From Epiperipatus broadwayi (Eukaryota > Onychophora > Udeonychophora > Euonychophora > Peripatidae): DNA of 64,000 nt. The position numbers and the translations under genes were made by a program. Positions 46,260 to 59,367 of the stretch are shown one piece after another. Under the pieces are notes generated by a model. It was not told the origin of the DNA and made no database searches. It was given only the letters and a program-made list of their open reading frames with translations. Where the stretch lies: NCBI GenBank assembly GCA_028023455.1, contig JAQFVV010000064.1:3227710-3291709 (forward strand), written 5' to 3'. Position 1 is the stretch's first letter, and every line of letters begins with the position of its first letter.

Positions 46260-49200
46260 ATATTAGATAACGTTAGTGCACATAAAATGACAAACCATTT
46301 ATCACAATCCGTCTTAAAGCCCAATATAAATGAACATTAAACCAACGTTTAAATCAAGTCAGTCAAATAGATATGACAACTAACCATTACAACAATTAAC
46401 ATTAAATGTATTGTGATTACTACGAACAACATACAATAAATCGAATGGGTGAATGCAATCAAGAAAAGAAATACATATATATAATATTAAAGTAAAGTAA
46501 AATCAAATGTTTCTTTTCTTCTTTTTTTTAAAAACAAGTTGTTTATGTTAACATGGCAAAGATGATATCAGCAATAAAGAAAAAAGATGAGCCTCTTTGA
46601 GAAAATCTACCAATTCTCTGCACAAAGAAGCTGAAAGAAAAGTTTGAATGTCTGTATTAATCAATTTGGACTTGTAATACTATTGAAAAAACTTTTACCA
46701 GGATTTTAGAAAGTAAGAAGAAAGATTTAGCTCATAAAACATCTAAACAAAGAATTCGAAATTAATAATTTGCAAACAAAATAAAGTATTTGAATCTCTA
46801 AAATCACCATTGATTCCTCACTGTGGATTTCCAGATTTAAATCTAAAACATGCACTAGCTAAAAAAATATTGACATTTATCCAATTAACTTAAACTACAA
46901 AAACTAATGTAAGTATTGACAAAAGTAATTATGCAGTGTTAAGTGAAAGAAGAATGTCATGGAAGGACGCTTATTGTTTTTTGCTAACTATCATCAAGAT
47001 CGATGCAAGATTGTTTTATCTCTCCGTGCCTGGATTGATAAACATCGAAGCAATCCATTTATGGATTTCTTTTTTTTACTCTTCATTTTAAAATTTCAGT
47101 TCGAAGGCTATTAAAGTCAACCTATCCATCAGATGTATGCGTAAAGAAACTACCACGGATTATGAGAACAAGCCATTAGAACAGTGTCTATACAACTGTA
47201 AAGCCAAGTTATGAAGTTGACATCATCTATATTTAATTGTTTGTATGCTATATATAATAATTTTATTTTCTTTATTTTTAATATAGGGCCAACTAACTTT
47301 AATTTAATATTTAAATAATAAAAAAGAAATTTATTTTATTACCTTGAATAGACAGAATCTATGAGGTATGCTCTTGATAATGAAATAATCCGATCACTAT
47401 CAATGGGACAAAGTAAGACGTTACCTAATACATATACAAATTCAACATTTATATATGTACAACACATACACTTTTGTTGTTTATTCTAAAGTTTACGTTA
47501 ATTATTAATATTTTTAATATATTTTCTTTACATATCTTTTTAATTATTTGTCGTGAACTTATCTCTCCTTCAACGCACACACACATACTGTACATAAGGG
47601 GGGGGTCTTTTAAACCATCATGGCGTTAAATAAAAGATAACAAAAAGTAAATGAATATTGTGCTATGTATAGCAATGTTGTATAGAATATGAAAATCATT
47701 TATGTTAATCGGGACATTTAGTGGCTATTCTTTATGGGATCAGGATGAGGGACATTGCTATAAACAAAGCATAAATAAAGAATGACCATGAGTTTTCCCC
47801 AATTGTGTTTTAAATTTTCTTGTTCAAATAATAATCAATGTAAATACGTTCATTAAATTTATTTAAATGTTAAAACACTATTCTTTGTTTATTTTTCTGT
47901 GGTTAAATTTTGCTTAGTCATATTCTTACACATATATCACGACTGGATGTATACAATATACCACACACACTCCCATTAACAGTCATATATTTATTTTACA
48001 CATATTTTAACTTCGATGATACAATTATACCTTGAACCAGAGGATCAACCACTATCTCCCTTAGTTCGAATTCTAGAATAATGGAAGTTAACTGTAATAT
48101 GTATGGGATAGACTAAGGGTAAAATAAGTAGTTCCACTCATATTCTAATTACAAGTTATTATAGCTTGGGTGATTGACTGTGTAACTGCTACACTATGTT
48201 GTAATGGAAGACATGTCAAATAACAATTGTTTTCTGGGTACTTACTATACAACTATAGGATGATTTATCTTATTGGAACTTCATCTATAATACCCATTTT
48301 ACTTTTTCTATCTACAGAAATTCATTTATCTAATTATAATCATATATGTTAATGATCAATCTGTATAGCTATTAGAAATAAGTTCTCTTCAAATTCAGCT
48401 ATACTTTCAAATTATCAGAATTTTATAAATCATGATTATTTATGGATGTTTTGAACTCATAGCAATTTTCATAATAATAACTTTTGTTATTTTATGGATA
48501 GTTAAATTTTTTTGTCCAACTGACACATTCATATTTTGACATTCTATCATTTAAGATGACTGAGTTCAGACTCATTTTTAAAATCATTTATATTATATTA
48601 ATTCACAGTAAAGATGAGTATTATTGATAGCAATGGACGCACCCAATCTTAAATAATGCACATATATTACAGAAGTGGACTATACAAAACAATGTGACAC
48701 CTTAGATATGTTTTGTTAATATTATATTTACTCACATTACACTAATAAAATAAGATTTTTAAAAAAATGATTGATTAAAGTCATGTCTATACCAGATTAT
48801 TCTAGATTATCAAATAAAATAACCTTTATTTAAACAAACTGGATATAAGTCTTTCACTTTGATCTCTCAAAAATAAATGCTAAAGATTACTAAGGAGAAG
48901 TTTCTTATTCCTGCAGATCTTTGTTTCATTACATACTATATTCACTAAAATCTGCTAGTTATAATTAATAACTTTCTTTTTTCACTTTATACAATGCAAA
49001 CATATTGTGTTCCTTTAAATAATTTTATTTCCTTATAGCTGCAACTGTCCAGCAATTGTATTCAGAGCTACAAAATACTTAAATATAAATGTATATATAG
49101 AAAATGACTTCATAATTCATATTTTATATTACAATTGTATAAATAAATATTCATATACCTTATTCATCTTAAAATTTATTCATATTAAAATTATATTTTG

Positions 49201-49440
49201 TTTTATTTAATACTTAAAATATATTATTTTTTAATTTTCTTATTTATTTGTATATATAATTTATTAATTTTTACTTTTATATTTATAATTTTAATTATTA
49301 ACTAAATTAAATTATTCAATTAAACCCTTTATAACTTTAAATTTATGCACCTAAATCTTGCATTACTTAATTTTTATTTTTTATATTTAATAATCGCCTC
49401 TATATTTGTTTTTTGTAAGTGTTAATTTCTTTTACTTATT
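46260..49440. other. Long AT-rich stretch without recognised genes
   Basis: 46.57-46.77 has a mostly open lysine-rich plus-strand frame (KLKEKFECLY, then TFTRILESKKKDLAHKT) without a recognisable family. G and C runs occur near 47600. Nothing else recognised. Confidence 0.5.
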
Positions 49441-49442
49441 TA

Positions 49443-49555
<113 letters not shown>

Positions 49556-49559
49556 TAAA

Positions 49560-50490
49560 GTTTATTAAACTAAATCTTTATTTAAACCTGGGTTGATTTA
49601 AATTAATATAGCTTTTTTTAATTTTTCTAGCTCTTTTATTATTATCATAGTAAATTATTTTTATACATTCTTTTACAAGTTTATATACTGTTTCCACTAA
49701 ATACATGTAAGTAATCTTTTATGACATTTATATTGTTTCAATCTTGTACTAATTTTCTTTTTCATTTAGGTAATTATTTTTAATATTATTAATCTGACAT
49801 TTTTATATTTAATCTCATAATTTGCATATCTTCATTACTTATTTTTATATATTTATTATCTACTATATTAAAAAAATATTTATTAATTTAAAATTTATTA
49901 TATTATTACATTTTCTATTTAATTTATTAACAATTTTAATTAAATTTTTTGCTATATTAAATTATTGTTTATTCCAAAAATATTCATTTTTTTTATTATG
50001 TCTTTTCATTTTTATTTTCATCATATTTTATTAAGTTCTGTATTAATTTTATATTATCTTTTATCATTTTTATTGGGTAATTATTTTTATACATTTAATA
50101 ATATTAAAATTATATAGATGAAATGAAGAATCTAATTAATACAAGATTCAAATAAAATGTGATATTAAACATAATCTATTTACATAACATTCAATAGAAC
50201 AGAATGTAAATTTGAAAAAGATTGTATAAAAATAATTTATTACACTAATAATAAAAGAGACAGAAAAAATTAAAAATCTGTATTAACCTGCAATGGCTAC
50301 ACTGTAGTTTTATAGCATTCTCACTACAACCAATATCTTATACCACCTGCTAAGATACATATTTGTTTTACATAATTATCACTTCAAATTTCATTTTTAC
50401 AAGTATTATTTACAATGAATATTAAATTAATTGTATTAAAAAATAAAAACATATAACCATAAAATCACAAAAATAAAAAATAAAAGTGCC
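49560..50490. other. Extremely AT-rich stretch
   Basis: Almost pure A/T. Frames consist of Ile, Phe, Leu and Tyr only and are not genes. Confidence 0.6.
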
Positions 50491-50499
50491 TTTAGTTAA

Positions 50500-51140
50500 C
50501 TGAATTATGCTGTCAACTTTTTTACAATCAGTTGACTGTTTCCTTATAATCAGTTATTATACAGAAATAAATTTACTTATTATTGTTATAGCCATTAGTT
50601 ACAATAAGTTTTATTATATTTTACTTAAAAAGTATAAAAATAATAATATTTTTTTGCAAAGAATGATTTAAATTTACCACTGTTTAGACTACTACAGTAT
50701 TTTTTATAATCAGTTGGCTGCTTTTGTAAAATCACTTATTATAGAGAGATAAATTTGCCTTTTATTATTTTTGCTATTAGTAACAATAAATTTTATTATA
50801 TTTATCTTAAAAAGTAGAATAAATTAGCCTTTTATTATTGTTGCCATTAGTTACAATAAGTTTTATTATAGTTGACATAAAAAGTAGAAAAAATATCATT
50901 TTTTTGCAAAAGATGATTTAAATTTACAATTCTCTAGACTGCAACAGCTTTTTAATAATCAATTGATTGCTTTATTATAATCAGTTTATTATTATGAAAT
51001 AAATTTGCTTCTTATTATTTTTGCTATTAGTTTTATTATATTTATCTTAAAAAGTAAAATAACTTTGCTTTTTATTAAATTTACCATTAATTGTAGTAAG
51101 TTTTATTATATTTACCTTAAAAAATAGAAAAAAATGTATT
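50500..51140 (+). repeat. Imperfect tandem repeat field
   Basis: Recurring segments in order: ATAATCAGTT(G)ACTG, AAATTTGCCTTTTATTATT, GCCATTAGTTACAATAAG, TTTTATTATATTTA, CTTAAAAAGTA and TTTTTTGCAAA.GATGATTT. At least three large units, with a shorter ~75-85 bp subunit repeated inside. Composition is strongly strand-asymmetric. Confidence 0.75.
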
Positions 51141-51365
51141 TCTTTGCAAAAAAAAAACATTTATAACTATCTACACAACAACCAGTATAAGATACCATTA
51201 AAAAAATTTGGTATTTGTCTATTATCAGCTGTACATCATTTTATGGCACTGTTTCTCTTCAAAAACCTATTAATATAAAGTTTCCAGGCCTGCCTTTTTT
51301 ATGGACTTTTGAAAATTTACATTGTTGTTAGCATTCTAAATTAAAAAACATTTTTTATGTTGTTT

Positions 51366-52130
51366 CTTTTTTTTTTTTGTAATTTTGTTAAAACATTTAA
51401 TTTACTAGTACAAGAATAATGTTATTCTTATAATACTAAATTAATTATTTAATCAAAAGTTTAAAAAAAAAACAAAAAAAAATGTCTTTTTATTTCCAAA
51501 TTTACGCTATTCTTCTAATTGTAAATTAAATGTTTCAACCAAAATTTAAAAAAAAAAACCAAAACCCTTCATTACAAAAATAATTAACCCCCCTGCCCCA
51601 AGTAGTTTTCTTTTGATTTCCAAATTTAGCATTATTCTTCTAATAGTAAATTAAAACATTGAAACAAAGCTAAAAAAAACAACCCAAAACACTTCACGAA
51701 AAAAAACCTCATCAAACCCAAAACAAAACAGTTTTCTTTGGATTTCCAAATTGACATTATTCTTCCAAAAGAAAATTCAACATTTTAACAAAATTCCTGT
51801 AACACAAAATAACAAAAAAAAAAACCCAAAACACTTCATTAAAAAAGGAATGAAATCCAAAAATCGATCGTTTTTCTTTGGATTGGAAAATTGACATTCT
51901 TCTTCAAATACTAAATTCAACATTTAAATCAAATTTGAAAACAACCCAAAACACTTCATGAAAACAGTAATCAGCCAACTTTTTTTACACCCACCACTAA
52001 TAAAAAGTCAAAAACCAAACACTTTTTCTTTTTTCATTTCCAAATTGACATTACTCTTATAATAGTAAATTAAACATTTAAACAAAATTACAACAAAAAA
52101 AACCCAACCCAAACCAAAAAATTCATTAAC
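51366..52130. repeat. A/C-rich minisatellite, ~125-bp unit, with one inverted unit
   Basis: Five plus-strand units start near 51485, 51610, 51735, 51870 and 52030, each with TTTCCAAATTGACATTATTC, AGTAAATTAAACATTTAA and ACCCAAAACACTTCATT. The segment at 51366-51430 (GTAATTTTGTTAAAACATTT, then ACAAGAATAATGTTATTC) is the same unit inverted. No coding content. One strand is very poor in G. Confidence 0.8.
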
Positions 52131-52139
52131 CAATGTTTT

Positions 52140-52772
52140 TGTATTTTATCAGCTGACTTGGTTTTTAAATCTCTAATACAAGTGCCAAACAAAAACCTTT
52201 TTGGATTGATTGGGTTTCAAAAACAACTCACAACAACAAGCATTGATTCCAACAACTACAAAAACAACAACAATTCTATTTCCAAACACAAACAAAAAAA
52301 AAAATCTCACTTGTAAGTGGATCCAAATCCAAAAAAATACCACTGTGTAAGAGTAAACATGTCTTTTGAAAATACTGGTTGAGTACAGCCATCTTGCCAC
52401 GAGAATGTGAAATTTGTCATAAATCCAACACATAGTGCTCTGAAAAAAGCCTTTCCAAATTTCTAGAAGCTTCCAAGATATATAGGAAAGCATGCTGACA
52501 GGGTGATAATTATCATTATGCAAGCATACGATTTCTGTGTTTTGAATAGAGAACAATGCCATCGTGTGGCCCAAAATGGCTATTATGAAGGTAGTGTTGT
52601 AGTCACCATAGTTTCAGCTGCGTAAATGGCATATTTCTGTGTTTTTGCAAGAAACAGTGCCATCAAGCTATGTATAGCTACTAATAGATGAGTACCAAAA
52701 TTTCAAGTAAAAAAGTTAAATTTTAACTAATGTTATTTTTACATAATAGAGGCATACTTAGGAAGATACTAA
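52140..52772. other. Non-coding stretch, A/C-rich at first
   Basis: A 133-codon minus-strand frame (52173-52574) shows no motif. Its Val/Phe-rich part derives from A/C-rich repeat sequence. Not called as a gene. Confidence 0.5.
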
Positions 52773-52777
52773 GGTAG

Positions 52778-53016
52778 ATCATCATCATCATCAACCATTA
52801 TCAATCCACTGCAGGATGAAGGTCTCTCCAAGTTTAATCCATCTTTTCCTATCTTTAGCTTCTCTTCTCCACAACACCCCTGCACATTTTCTTATTTCAT
52901 CCATCCATCTCACATGTGGCCTCTTTCTGGGTCTTTTACAATCTCTTGGAATCCAGTTTAAAATTTCAATTGTCCATCTATTATCATCTCTTCTAGCAAT
53001 ATGTCCAGCCCAACTC
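52778..53016 (-). pseudogene. RTE LINE 3' end, well preserved truncated copy
   Basis: The minus strand reads LSWAGHIARRDDNRWTIEIL, then NWIPRDCKRPRKRPHVRWMD and EIRKCAGVLWRREAKD without an obvious stop until the normal end, then CTGCAGTGGATTGATAATGG and a (GAT)n tail at 52778-52793. It is the least decayed RTE copy here, truncated to its last ~75 codons. Confidence 0.9.
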
Positions 53017-53019
53017 AGT

Positions 53020-53590
53020 TTTATATAAAAAAAATTATAAGAATTTGAGGCATTTGAAAATTGACAACAGTATGTGACACCAATTAAACCAAGTTTAAAT
53101 AAAGATTTAAGTTTAAATATTTTCTTAATATAAAAAATATAAAGTAAAAATAAAATAAATAAGATAAAATAATAATTAAAAAAATAAACATATATATAAT
53201 ATAGAAAATATTAAAAAAGTCAATTGATGAGTTTGCAGCTAATAGAAGATAATGATTGAAACATAAAATGTAAAAATTAAATACATAAATTTAAATAATA
53301 ATGCATTTAATTGAATAATATAATTTAATTAATATAAATACAATGGTAAAAATTAATAAAATTAATATAAATTATATATAAAAGTGTATATAATAGTTTA
53401 AAAATATATATTTTAAATATTTAATAAAACAATAAAATACAATTTTAATATAAATAAATTGTAAAAATGAATAATTATAATATATATGAATATTTGACAA
53501 TTGTAATAAAAATATGAATTATGTATATTTAATTATATAGTTATAATAAAATATTTCATTTCTATATACTCATATATATTTAAATATTAT
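53020..53590. other. Extremely AT-rich stretch
   Basis: Nothing recognised. Confidence 0.6.
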
Positions 53591-53598
53591 TTTTAGTT

Positions 53599-53685
53599 CT
53601 GAAGATGACTGTTAGACAATCAAAACTGTAACAGAATAGAATTATTAAAAAAATAATATATTTGCATTGTATAAAGTAAAAAAAA
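53599..53685 (+). ncRNA. Hammerhead-like core, family 3, copy 1
   Basis: CTGAAGA (53599-53605), stem II TGACTGT/ACAATCA with loop TAG (6 of 7 pairs), then AAAAC and a GTA triplet (53628-53630). GCATTGTATAAAGTAA follows about 40 nt later, matching GCATTGTAAAAAGTAA after the core at 56.1 kb, so the two are copies of one repeat. GAAA has become AAAA here. Confidence 0.4.
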
Positions 53686-53879
53686 AAAGTATTATTAATT
53701 AGATATACAAATAATCAATGCAGAAAAGCTAAATATTAAGGTATTATAAAATTTGTTAGCAGATCAGAATTATATATATTCTTGGTTATGGAAATGTCAT
53801 CCTCCTCTCCAATACTTACTCTTTAAATATATAGAATAATAATACAAATGATTATAAAATAATAAAAATTGCATATATC

Positions 53880-54320
53880 ATTATCATCGTCATTTTCAAC
53901 CATTATCAATCCACTGCAAAATAAAGGTCTCACCAAATTCAATCCATTTTTTCAGATTTCTAGCTTTTCTTCTTCACATCAATCAGCACATGTCCTTATT
54001 TCACCTGTCCATCTAACATGTCTCTTTCTAAGTCTTTTGAAATCTCTTCCATCTATTATCATCTTTTCTAGTAATATGTCCAGCCCAATTACATTTCAGT
54101 CTTGTAATTTTTTCAATGATATCAGTAACACATGTTTCTTCTCTCACCCATGTATTTTGTTTATGGTGTTTTGTTATTCCTAATGTGCATTTCTCCATCT
54201 TCATTGAGTTATCTAAAGTCTCTGTATTGCTTTCTGGTATTAAGTGTCCAAGTCTAAAATACATAACTAAGAATTGGTAGAACACATTTTTAAAAACCCT
54301 TCCTTTTCAAACATATAGGC
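53880..54320 (-). pseudogene. RTE LINE 3' end relic, longer copy
   Basis: The minus strand is open over 54028-54285 and reads FLVMYFRLGHLI, then MEKCTLGITKHHKQNTWVRE, TCVTDIIEKITRLKCNWAGH and ITRKDDNRW. A frameshift precedes a decayed ..RDFKRLRKRHVRWTGEIR segment and the 3' end CAGTGGATTGATAATGG with a GA(T/C)-rich tail at 53880-53896. Motif order matches 1-667. Confidence 0.85.
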
Positions 54321-54329
54321 TATGCCTAA

Positions 54330-54940
54330 GTTAAAGATATAATGTAAATATTTCAAAAAAAGATAGTAACTAAATTTTAAAGATAAATGCTCTTATATTT
54401 AATATTAGAAACTATATATAAACATCACCAGTAATATTAGGTAATCGTTTTATATATCTTTTAAAAATTATTTACCTATACTAAGGTCTTGATTTTCCTC
54501 CTATACTAGTACACAACTTTGTCTCTTTTGACTGCTGAAATACAAAGAGAAAAGAACACTATTTTACCATAATGTTTTTCTTTTTAATAACCTTTTCTGG
54601 GATATTATCATATATTTGTGAACGCTAATTTTATAAGGTTTTCTTGCTGCTTTGTTTAATTTTGCAACTGCTTAACCTACTTCTGATCAAAATTTTTATG
54701 CTTAATAGAATCAACCACACATTTACTCAAGTCCTATATAATAATTTTCTGAACAACCAGGGTACAATTTTTTATGACCTTTTTAAGTTAGCATAATATT
54801 TTTGTTTTCTCTAAATATGACATGCACATGTCAATGACTGATAAACATATATTGGGATGTTTAACATACTATTTTCTTCATTTCAATGATTAAAATAGAA
54901 TCTATTCTTGAAAGAATATATATTATTATATGACCAAAGG
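54330..54940. other. AT-rich non-coding stretch
   Basis: Nothing recognised. Confidence 0.55.
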
Positions 54941-54959
54941 TATATAAAAAAGATGTATG

Positions 54960-55030
54960 ATTTTCAAGATGCACATTTCATACTAAACCAGCACTCATCA
55001 GTTGACCTAAACCACCATCTCCTACACATA
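54960..55030 (-). ncRNA. Hammerhead-like core, family 2 copy C
   Basis: On the minus strand CTGATGA (54995-55001), a stem of six pairs GTGCTG/TAGTAT with three G-T wobbles and loop GTT (54980-54994), and an intact GAAA (54976-54979). The surrounding ~70 bp (GGAGATGGTGGTTTAGG upstream) match copy A at 3.4 kb. Base changes in stem II relative to copy A keep pairing as wobbles. Confidence 0.45.
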
Positions 55031-55059
55031 TCTTATTCATTTTTCAATATATATATATA

Positions 55060-55955
55060 TAACAAATTACTACAGTTTAATTCCTTAGTATCAAATTTAC
55101 TAACCTTACAACCTTGACACAAACGATTTTATGGAAGTATTTTAATAATTTTTATTAGTCATTCATTATACAAGAGATTATCCAATAATAAATACTATTT
55201 CTGTAGTGTAATTTTTACTACTACATTTTCGTACAAAGTAGGGACTGTTTTTTATCTGTTTTGGTCATATGTTTATAATTACATATTTTTCATAAGATGT
55301 TAAAAATGGATATTAACCAGTACCTACTTTGTGTGAGAATGATATAGTGAAAATTATACTACAGAAATAATACTACATTCATAATATTTTCCTTAATTAC
55401 ACCAACTTACATATATATAGATATTAATTTTATATTGATATCCTTTATGTTTAACAAATATAAATATAAATTTGCAAAATATTTTTTCTTTTCTTAAATT
55501 ATTAACTTATAATCTACGAAGCACATATGATATGCAAATTGCAGAAGCTATATGCCTGAAAAATATTAATCACTCAGTTAAGGCTAAGCACTTTTGAGGT
55601 TCCGTGCCTCATAATTATAGCCATATTGAACACTGTGGTAATGTTTGTATTATAATTAATATATGCAAATGAAATGCAAATAAATTAGGTTGTTCATTTT
55701 TTAGAATATCAAAGCAGGTGTTACATTTGTTTATTGCTTTATTGTTGCCTTCGATAAAATATGCCTCTTTTATTTTTCTTTTATAGTTGTTTCTATACAC
55801 ACAGTTTTGGGGTTGGAAGGAATAAAGTCATGGCCAGTCTTTTTTAGATATTCAAGAAATGTAGAGGTGTTGTTGTTGTTCTTCTGTTCCATTTTATATG
55901 AGTACATGTATAAAATCTTCTTTATGTAGTATTATAACTCGCATTGCATTGCCAA
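55060..55955. other. AT-rich non-coding stretch
   Basis: A GTT triplet run lies at 55868-55880. Nothing else recognised. Confidence 0.55.
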
Positions 55956-55960
55956 ATCCA

Positions 55961-56179
55961 TATAATATTAATATTATCTATGTTCTTTGTTACTTTTTAC
56001 AATGCTTTATTACAACCCCCTATTGATGATTTTTTAAAAGTTTGAATTTAGCAGTTAAGATTTGGAAATATAATTAGAACTTCTGAAAAAGATTGCTAGT
56101 GCAATCGAAACCGTCAATAGTGGGATGTAAAAAAGCATTGTAAAAAGTAATAAAGAACATAGATGATATTAATATTATA
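55961..56179. repeat. Inverted repeat pair around a hammerhead-like core
   Basis: Arms 55961-56028 and 56112-56179 match as reverse complements over ~68 bp (TATGTTCTTTGTTACTTTTT with AAAAAGTAATAAAGAACATA). The right arm begins at the ribozyme-like core. The left arm shows a decayed equivalent (TATTGATGATTTTTT). This is the same head-to-head arrangement as at 9.08-9.60 kb. Confidence 0.85.
56083..56116 (+). ncRNA. Hammerhead-like core, family 3, copy 2
   Basis: CTGAAAA (56083-56089; one change from CTGAAGA), perfect 6-bp stem II GATTGC/GCAATC with loop TAGT, intact GAAA (56107-56110), C, C, and GTC triplet (56113-56115). The sequence after GTC (AATAGTGGGATGT) pairs with the left arm of the inverted repeat, as a long-range helix I would. 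Helix III would be minimal. Confidence 0.45.
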
Positions 56180-56184
56180 TAAAA

Positions 56185-56705
56185 TCTGTTTCCATAACTA
56201 CATTAAATTTTATACCAAATAATTAATATCTTTTGCTGTAGCTATGGAAAGTAAATATTATTAGAATGTATACATATATGGGCATTTTTTTTATTTTTAC
56301 TAATCCCTTTCCCTTAATCAAGTTTTAAGTCTTTTAAAAAACATAAGTAAGATGAGATAATCACATTTTGATCATTTAATTTTTGCTTACCTTTTCAATC
56401 TTTCTAAATTTAATTAAATTAAAAATTTTAAGATTATACTTTCTTCTTTTTACTTTTTTTATTTTTCTCTCTTCTTTGGATTTATAGCCTGTGCATGCTT
56501 ATATGGGGTTTAAACTTAGCTTATGACTAATTGTTGTAAGTTGGACCATGTAATCACAACGTTTATTTACATTATTGAAATAGATTCAAAGAAATAAACT
56601 GGTCATTCAGTGATGATGATGATCAGAACATACAATTCAGAATCAAATCATGATTACAGGGATCAGTCATTAACAGCTATAGTTTGCTGCATTATTTAAT
56701 TGCAC
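56185..56705. other. AT-rich non-coding stretch
   Basis: A (GAT)n patch occurs near 56612-56625. Nothing else recognised. Confidence 0.5.
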
Positions 56706-56711
56706 CTGTGC

Positions 56712-56756
<45 letters not shown>
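56712..56756. repeat. (AT)n(GT)n microsatellite
   Basis: An AT run followed by ~13 GT units. Confidence 0.97.
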
Positions 56757-56759
56757 GTA

Positions 56760-59360
56760 ATAGAAAAATACAGATATAACTATTTAACAAGGGGTGCTAT
56801 CAATGATGATTATTTTGAGTATTTAAATGAAAAACATCAAAAGGACCAATCACAGGTAAAATTTTAATAAATAAAATGAATCCAAAAAGAAGAATCTCTT
56901 AGCAATCTACCTAGCCTACCATAATTAGATGAAGATATATATATATTAATTTGGTAGGTTTTTGTTTGGAACTATATATCTATTATAATGATATAATATC
57001 ATGCAGATACCATTTAATTAATTTGAGATGTAAAATAACGTCCATCACTCCTTGATTAAGTTGAAGAAAAATACCAACCTATTCTACCCATTTTAATATG
57101 ATTTATTACCTTCCATTTTGACTGAATCTATTTGGGCAAAGATTAAAAACTCAGATACTAATACTGTATAGGGATTATATAATCTAATAATTTAATGACA
57201 AAGCAGAAAATCCATTAAGGCAAAATCAATTAGCAACACACATATTTTTAGAGATATAATAAGCACTTCATAAAAAATTAAAAAAATGTTGCATTTAAAT
57301 GTTACTACTAATCGCGGAAATAATTTTGATTTTTCTCTTTCAAGATAAATAATTTTGATTTTTGAAAAAAAATTGTTATAGAAATGAGTTGGGTTTTTTT
57401 TTTTTATTTTAAGTAAAAATGCAAAGTTGTTTTAAAACATCTTAAAATAATTTTTTTCAAAATATACTCATAAAAGATTAGATCTACACAATAAATTAAG
57501 TTTAATTATATGCATATATATATATATTGTAACAGATTAAATATATATGCCATGCTGTATCCTGAATCATAACCTAATTATTGATCATCATTTATAAAAG
57601 AATAAAAAATAAAAAACTAAGGAAAGAACAGTCCTAATTTAATAATACATGTGGATTGTAGCGTCATTTGTAACAGAATGAAAATAATAAACTAAATTAA
57701 AATAAATATCAATCAACGAACAACAATCTAACACTTAAGTTAATAAAACAATGATAATAATCTCTATTATAAATTCATAAATTCTAATAGCATTTAGGAC
57801 GGATAGAAAACAAATAAAACATTGCTTCAAACTCCCCTAAAATAAAAGCATTATTTGCAATGGATTAAAGATAAAGCAATAGAACTAAATATCATTGTCG
57901 TATAAATAACAGTATTTTCCTATAATATAAATCCCTTATAACAGAATTATAAAATAATGACAAAGAATTACACAGATAATCTTGAATATTCCTTATGAAT
58001 CAACACATTGTCTATAATAATACAAACTTATATCAAAAGTCAAATATTTCTGTTTATATTTAAACAAAATGATTCATAAATTGATGAAATAATAATATTA
58101 ATATGCTCTACAAGTTTACAATATATTCATAACTCAATAATTGATTTCTAATTATAACTAAATAAAAGTATTGCTAACTCAACCTTGCTATTCCACTAAC
58201 ATCAATATACTCTTATTAACTAAGTCAATTATAATAAGATTAAATACTTAATAAAAATACAAAATCAATTAACATAATGTATCTTTCCATTTTCACCAAC
58301 TTGATATATTATAAAATAAAATCATCCTATTAAATAACCTTAAGATCTTCAATATCTAATCATAACAATATATAAAATAAATGATACATTTTTATTTGAT
58401 GCTTATTCCAACGATTGACAAATCACACCCAATTACTTTTCCATTTTTTTAAAGCTAAGTTATTAAAATTATAGACTACACCTATCAAAGTATATGAAAG
58501 ATTGTTAGATTTATTAATCAAATATTAAAATTTAATATCTAAATGACATTTGTATCCTTGTGATATATTTTTTGAAAAATACCCTCTTTACTCTCTTCAA
58601 AACATGCTGTGGATACAAATTTTAATGCATTATATCATGTTTTTTTAATATGTAAAAGAAAAAAAAGGAACAAAATAGCTTGACTCTTTCTCTCTTTCTT
58701 TATTTACCTTTTGTTAACACAGGAAGAAGAAAATTGATTGCCAACTTTTACATTTTTAATTATAACTTCTAAAATATTATAAATTCAAAAATTTTAATTT
58801 TATATTTAGCTTTGCCATCAAGTTTTATTATGAAATGAACAAGTTGTTTAATTAAAACTTCCATTTGAAATTTTTTTTTTTTTTTTAATTACGCAATTCT
58901 TTCATATGTTGAGACTACTTTTGTTTCTTTCTTTATATTGCAATTTATTGTTCTCTTTTATATTACAAAATAAGTTTAAGAATCTTTAATAATATGCATA
59001 AATTCATTTTTCACTTAATCTTTAAGCAGTTTACACTTCTATTTCTCCAGAGACACACATATATGCACACACATAAATGGAAGTTTGTATATCTATTAAT
59101 CAATCATTGAGATTTTATTAAACACTTTTTTCCAGTGTTGCAATATAATCGTTGTTATATGTGTATATATATATGTGTGTGTGCATGTGATTAATTCAAA
59201 ACCTACAATTATTAAGGAATTTTTTAATGATTATTGCAACATTGATAGATAACATTTCAGAAACTCACATGATCCAGTTAGTGTTCTACAACTAAGTTTG
59301 ATCTTCTTGTATACTTTATGTATGTATAAGGTATGTTATTTTTGGAATAGATAATTTATT
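56760..59360. other. Long AT-rich stretch without recognised genes
   Basis: Short simple repeats only, for example (TA)n near 57515, a T run near 58875 and (TA)n(TG)n at 59161-59184. Confidence 0.6.
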
Positions 59361-59367
59361 TTATATT

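Noticed and set aside
52173-52574. 133-codon minus-strand frame
   Set aside because: Low-complexity Val/Phe stretch from the A/C-rich region, no motif, no matching neighbours.
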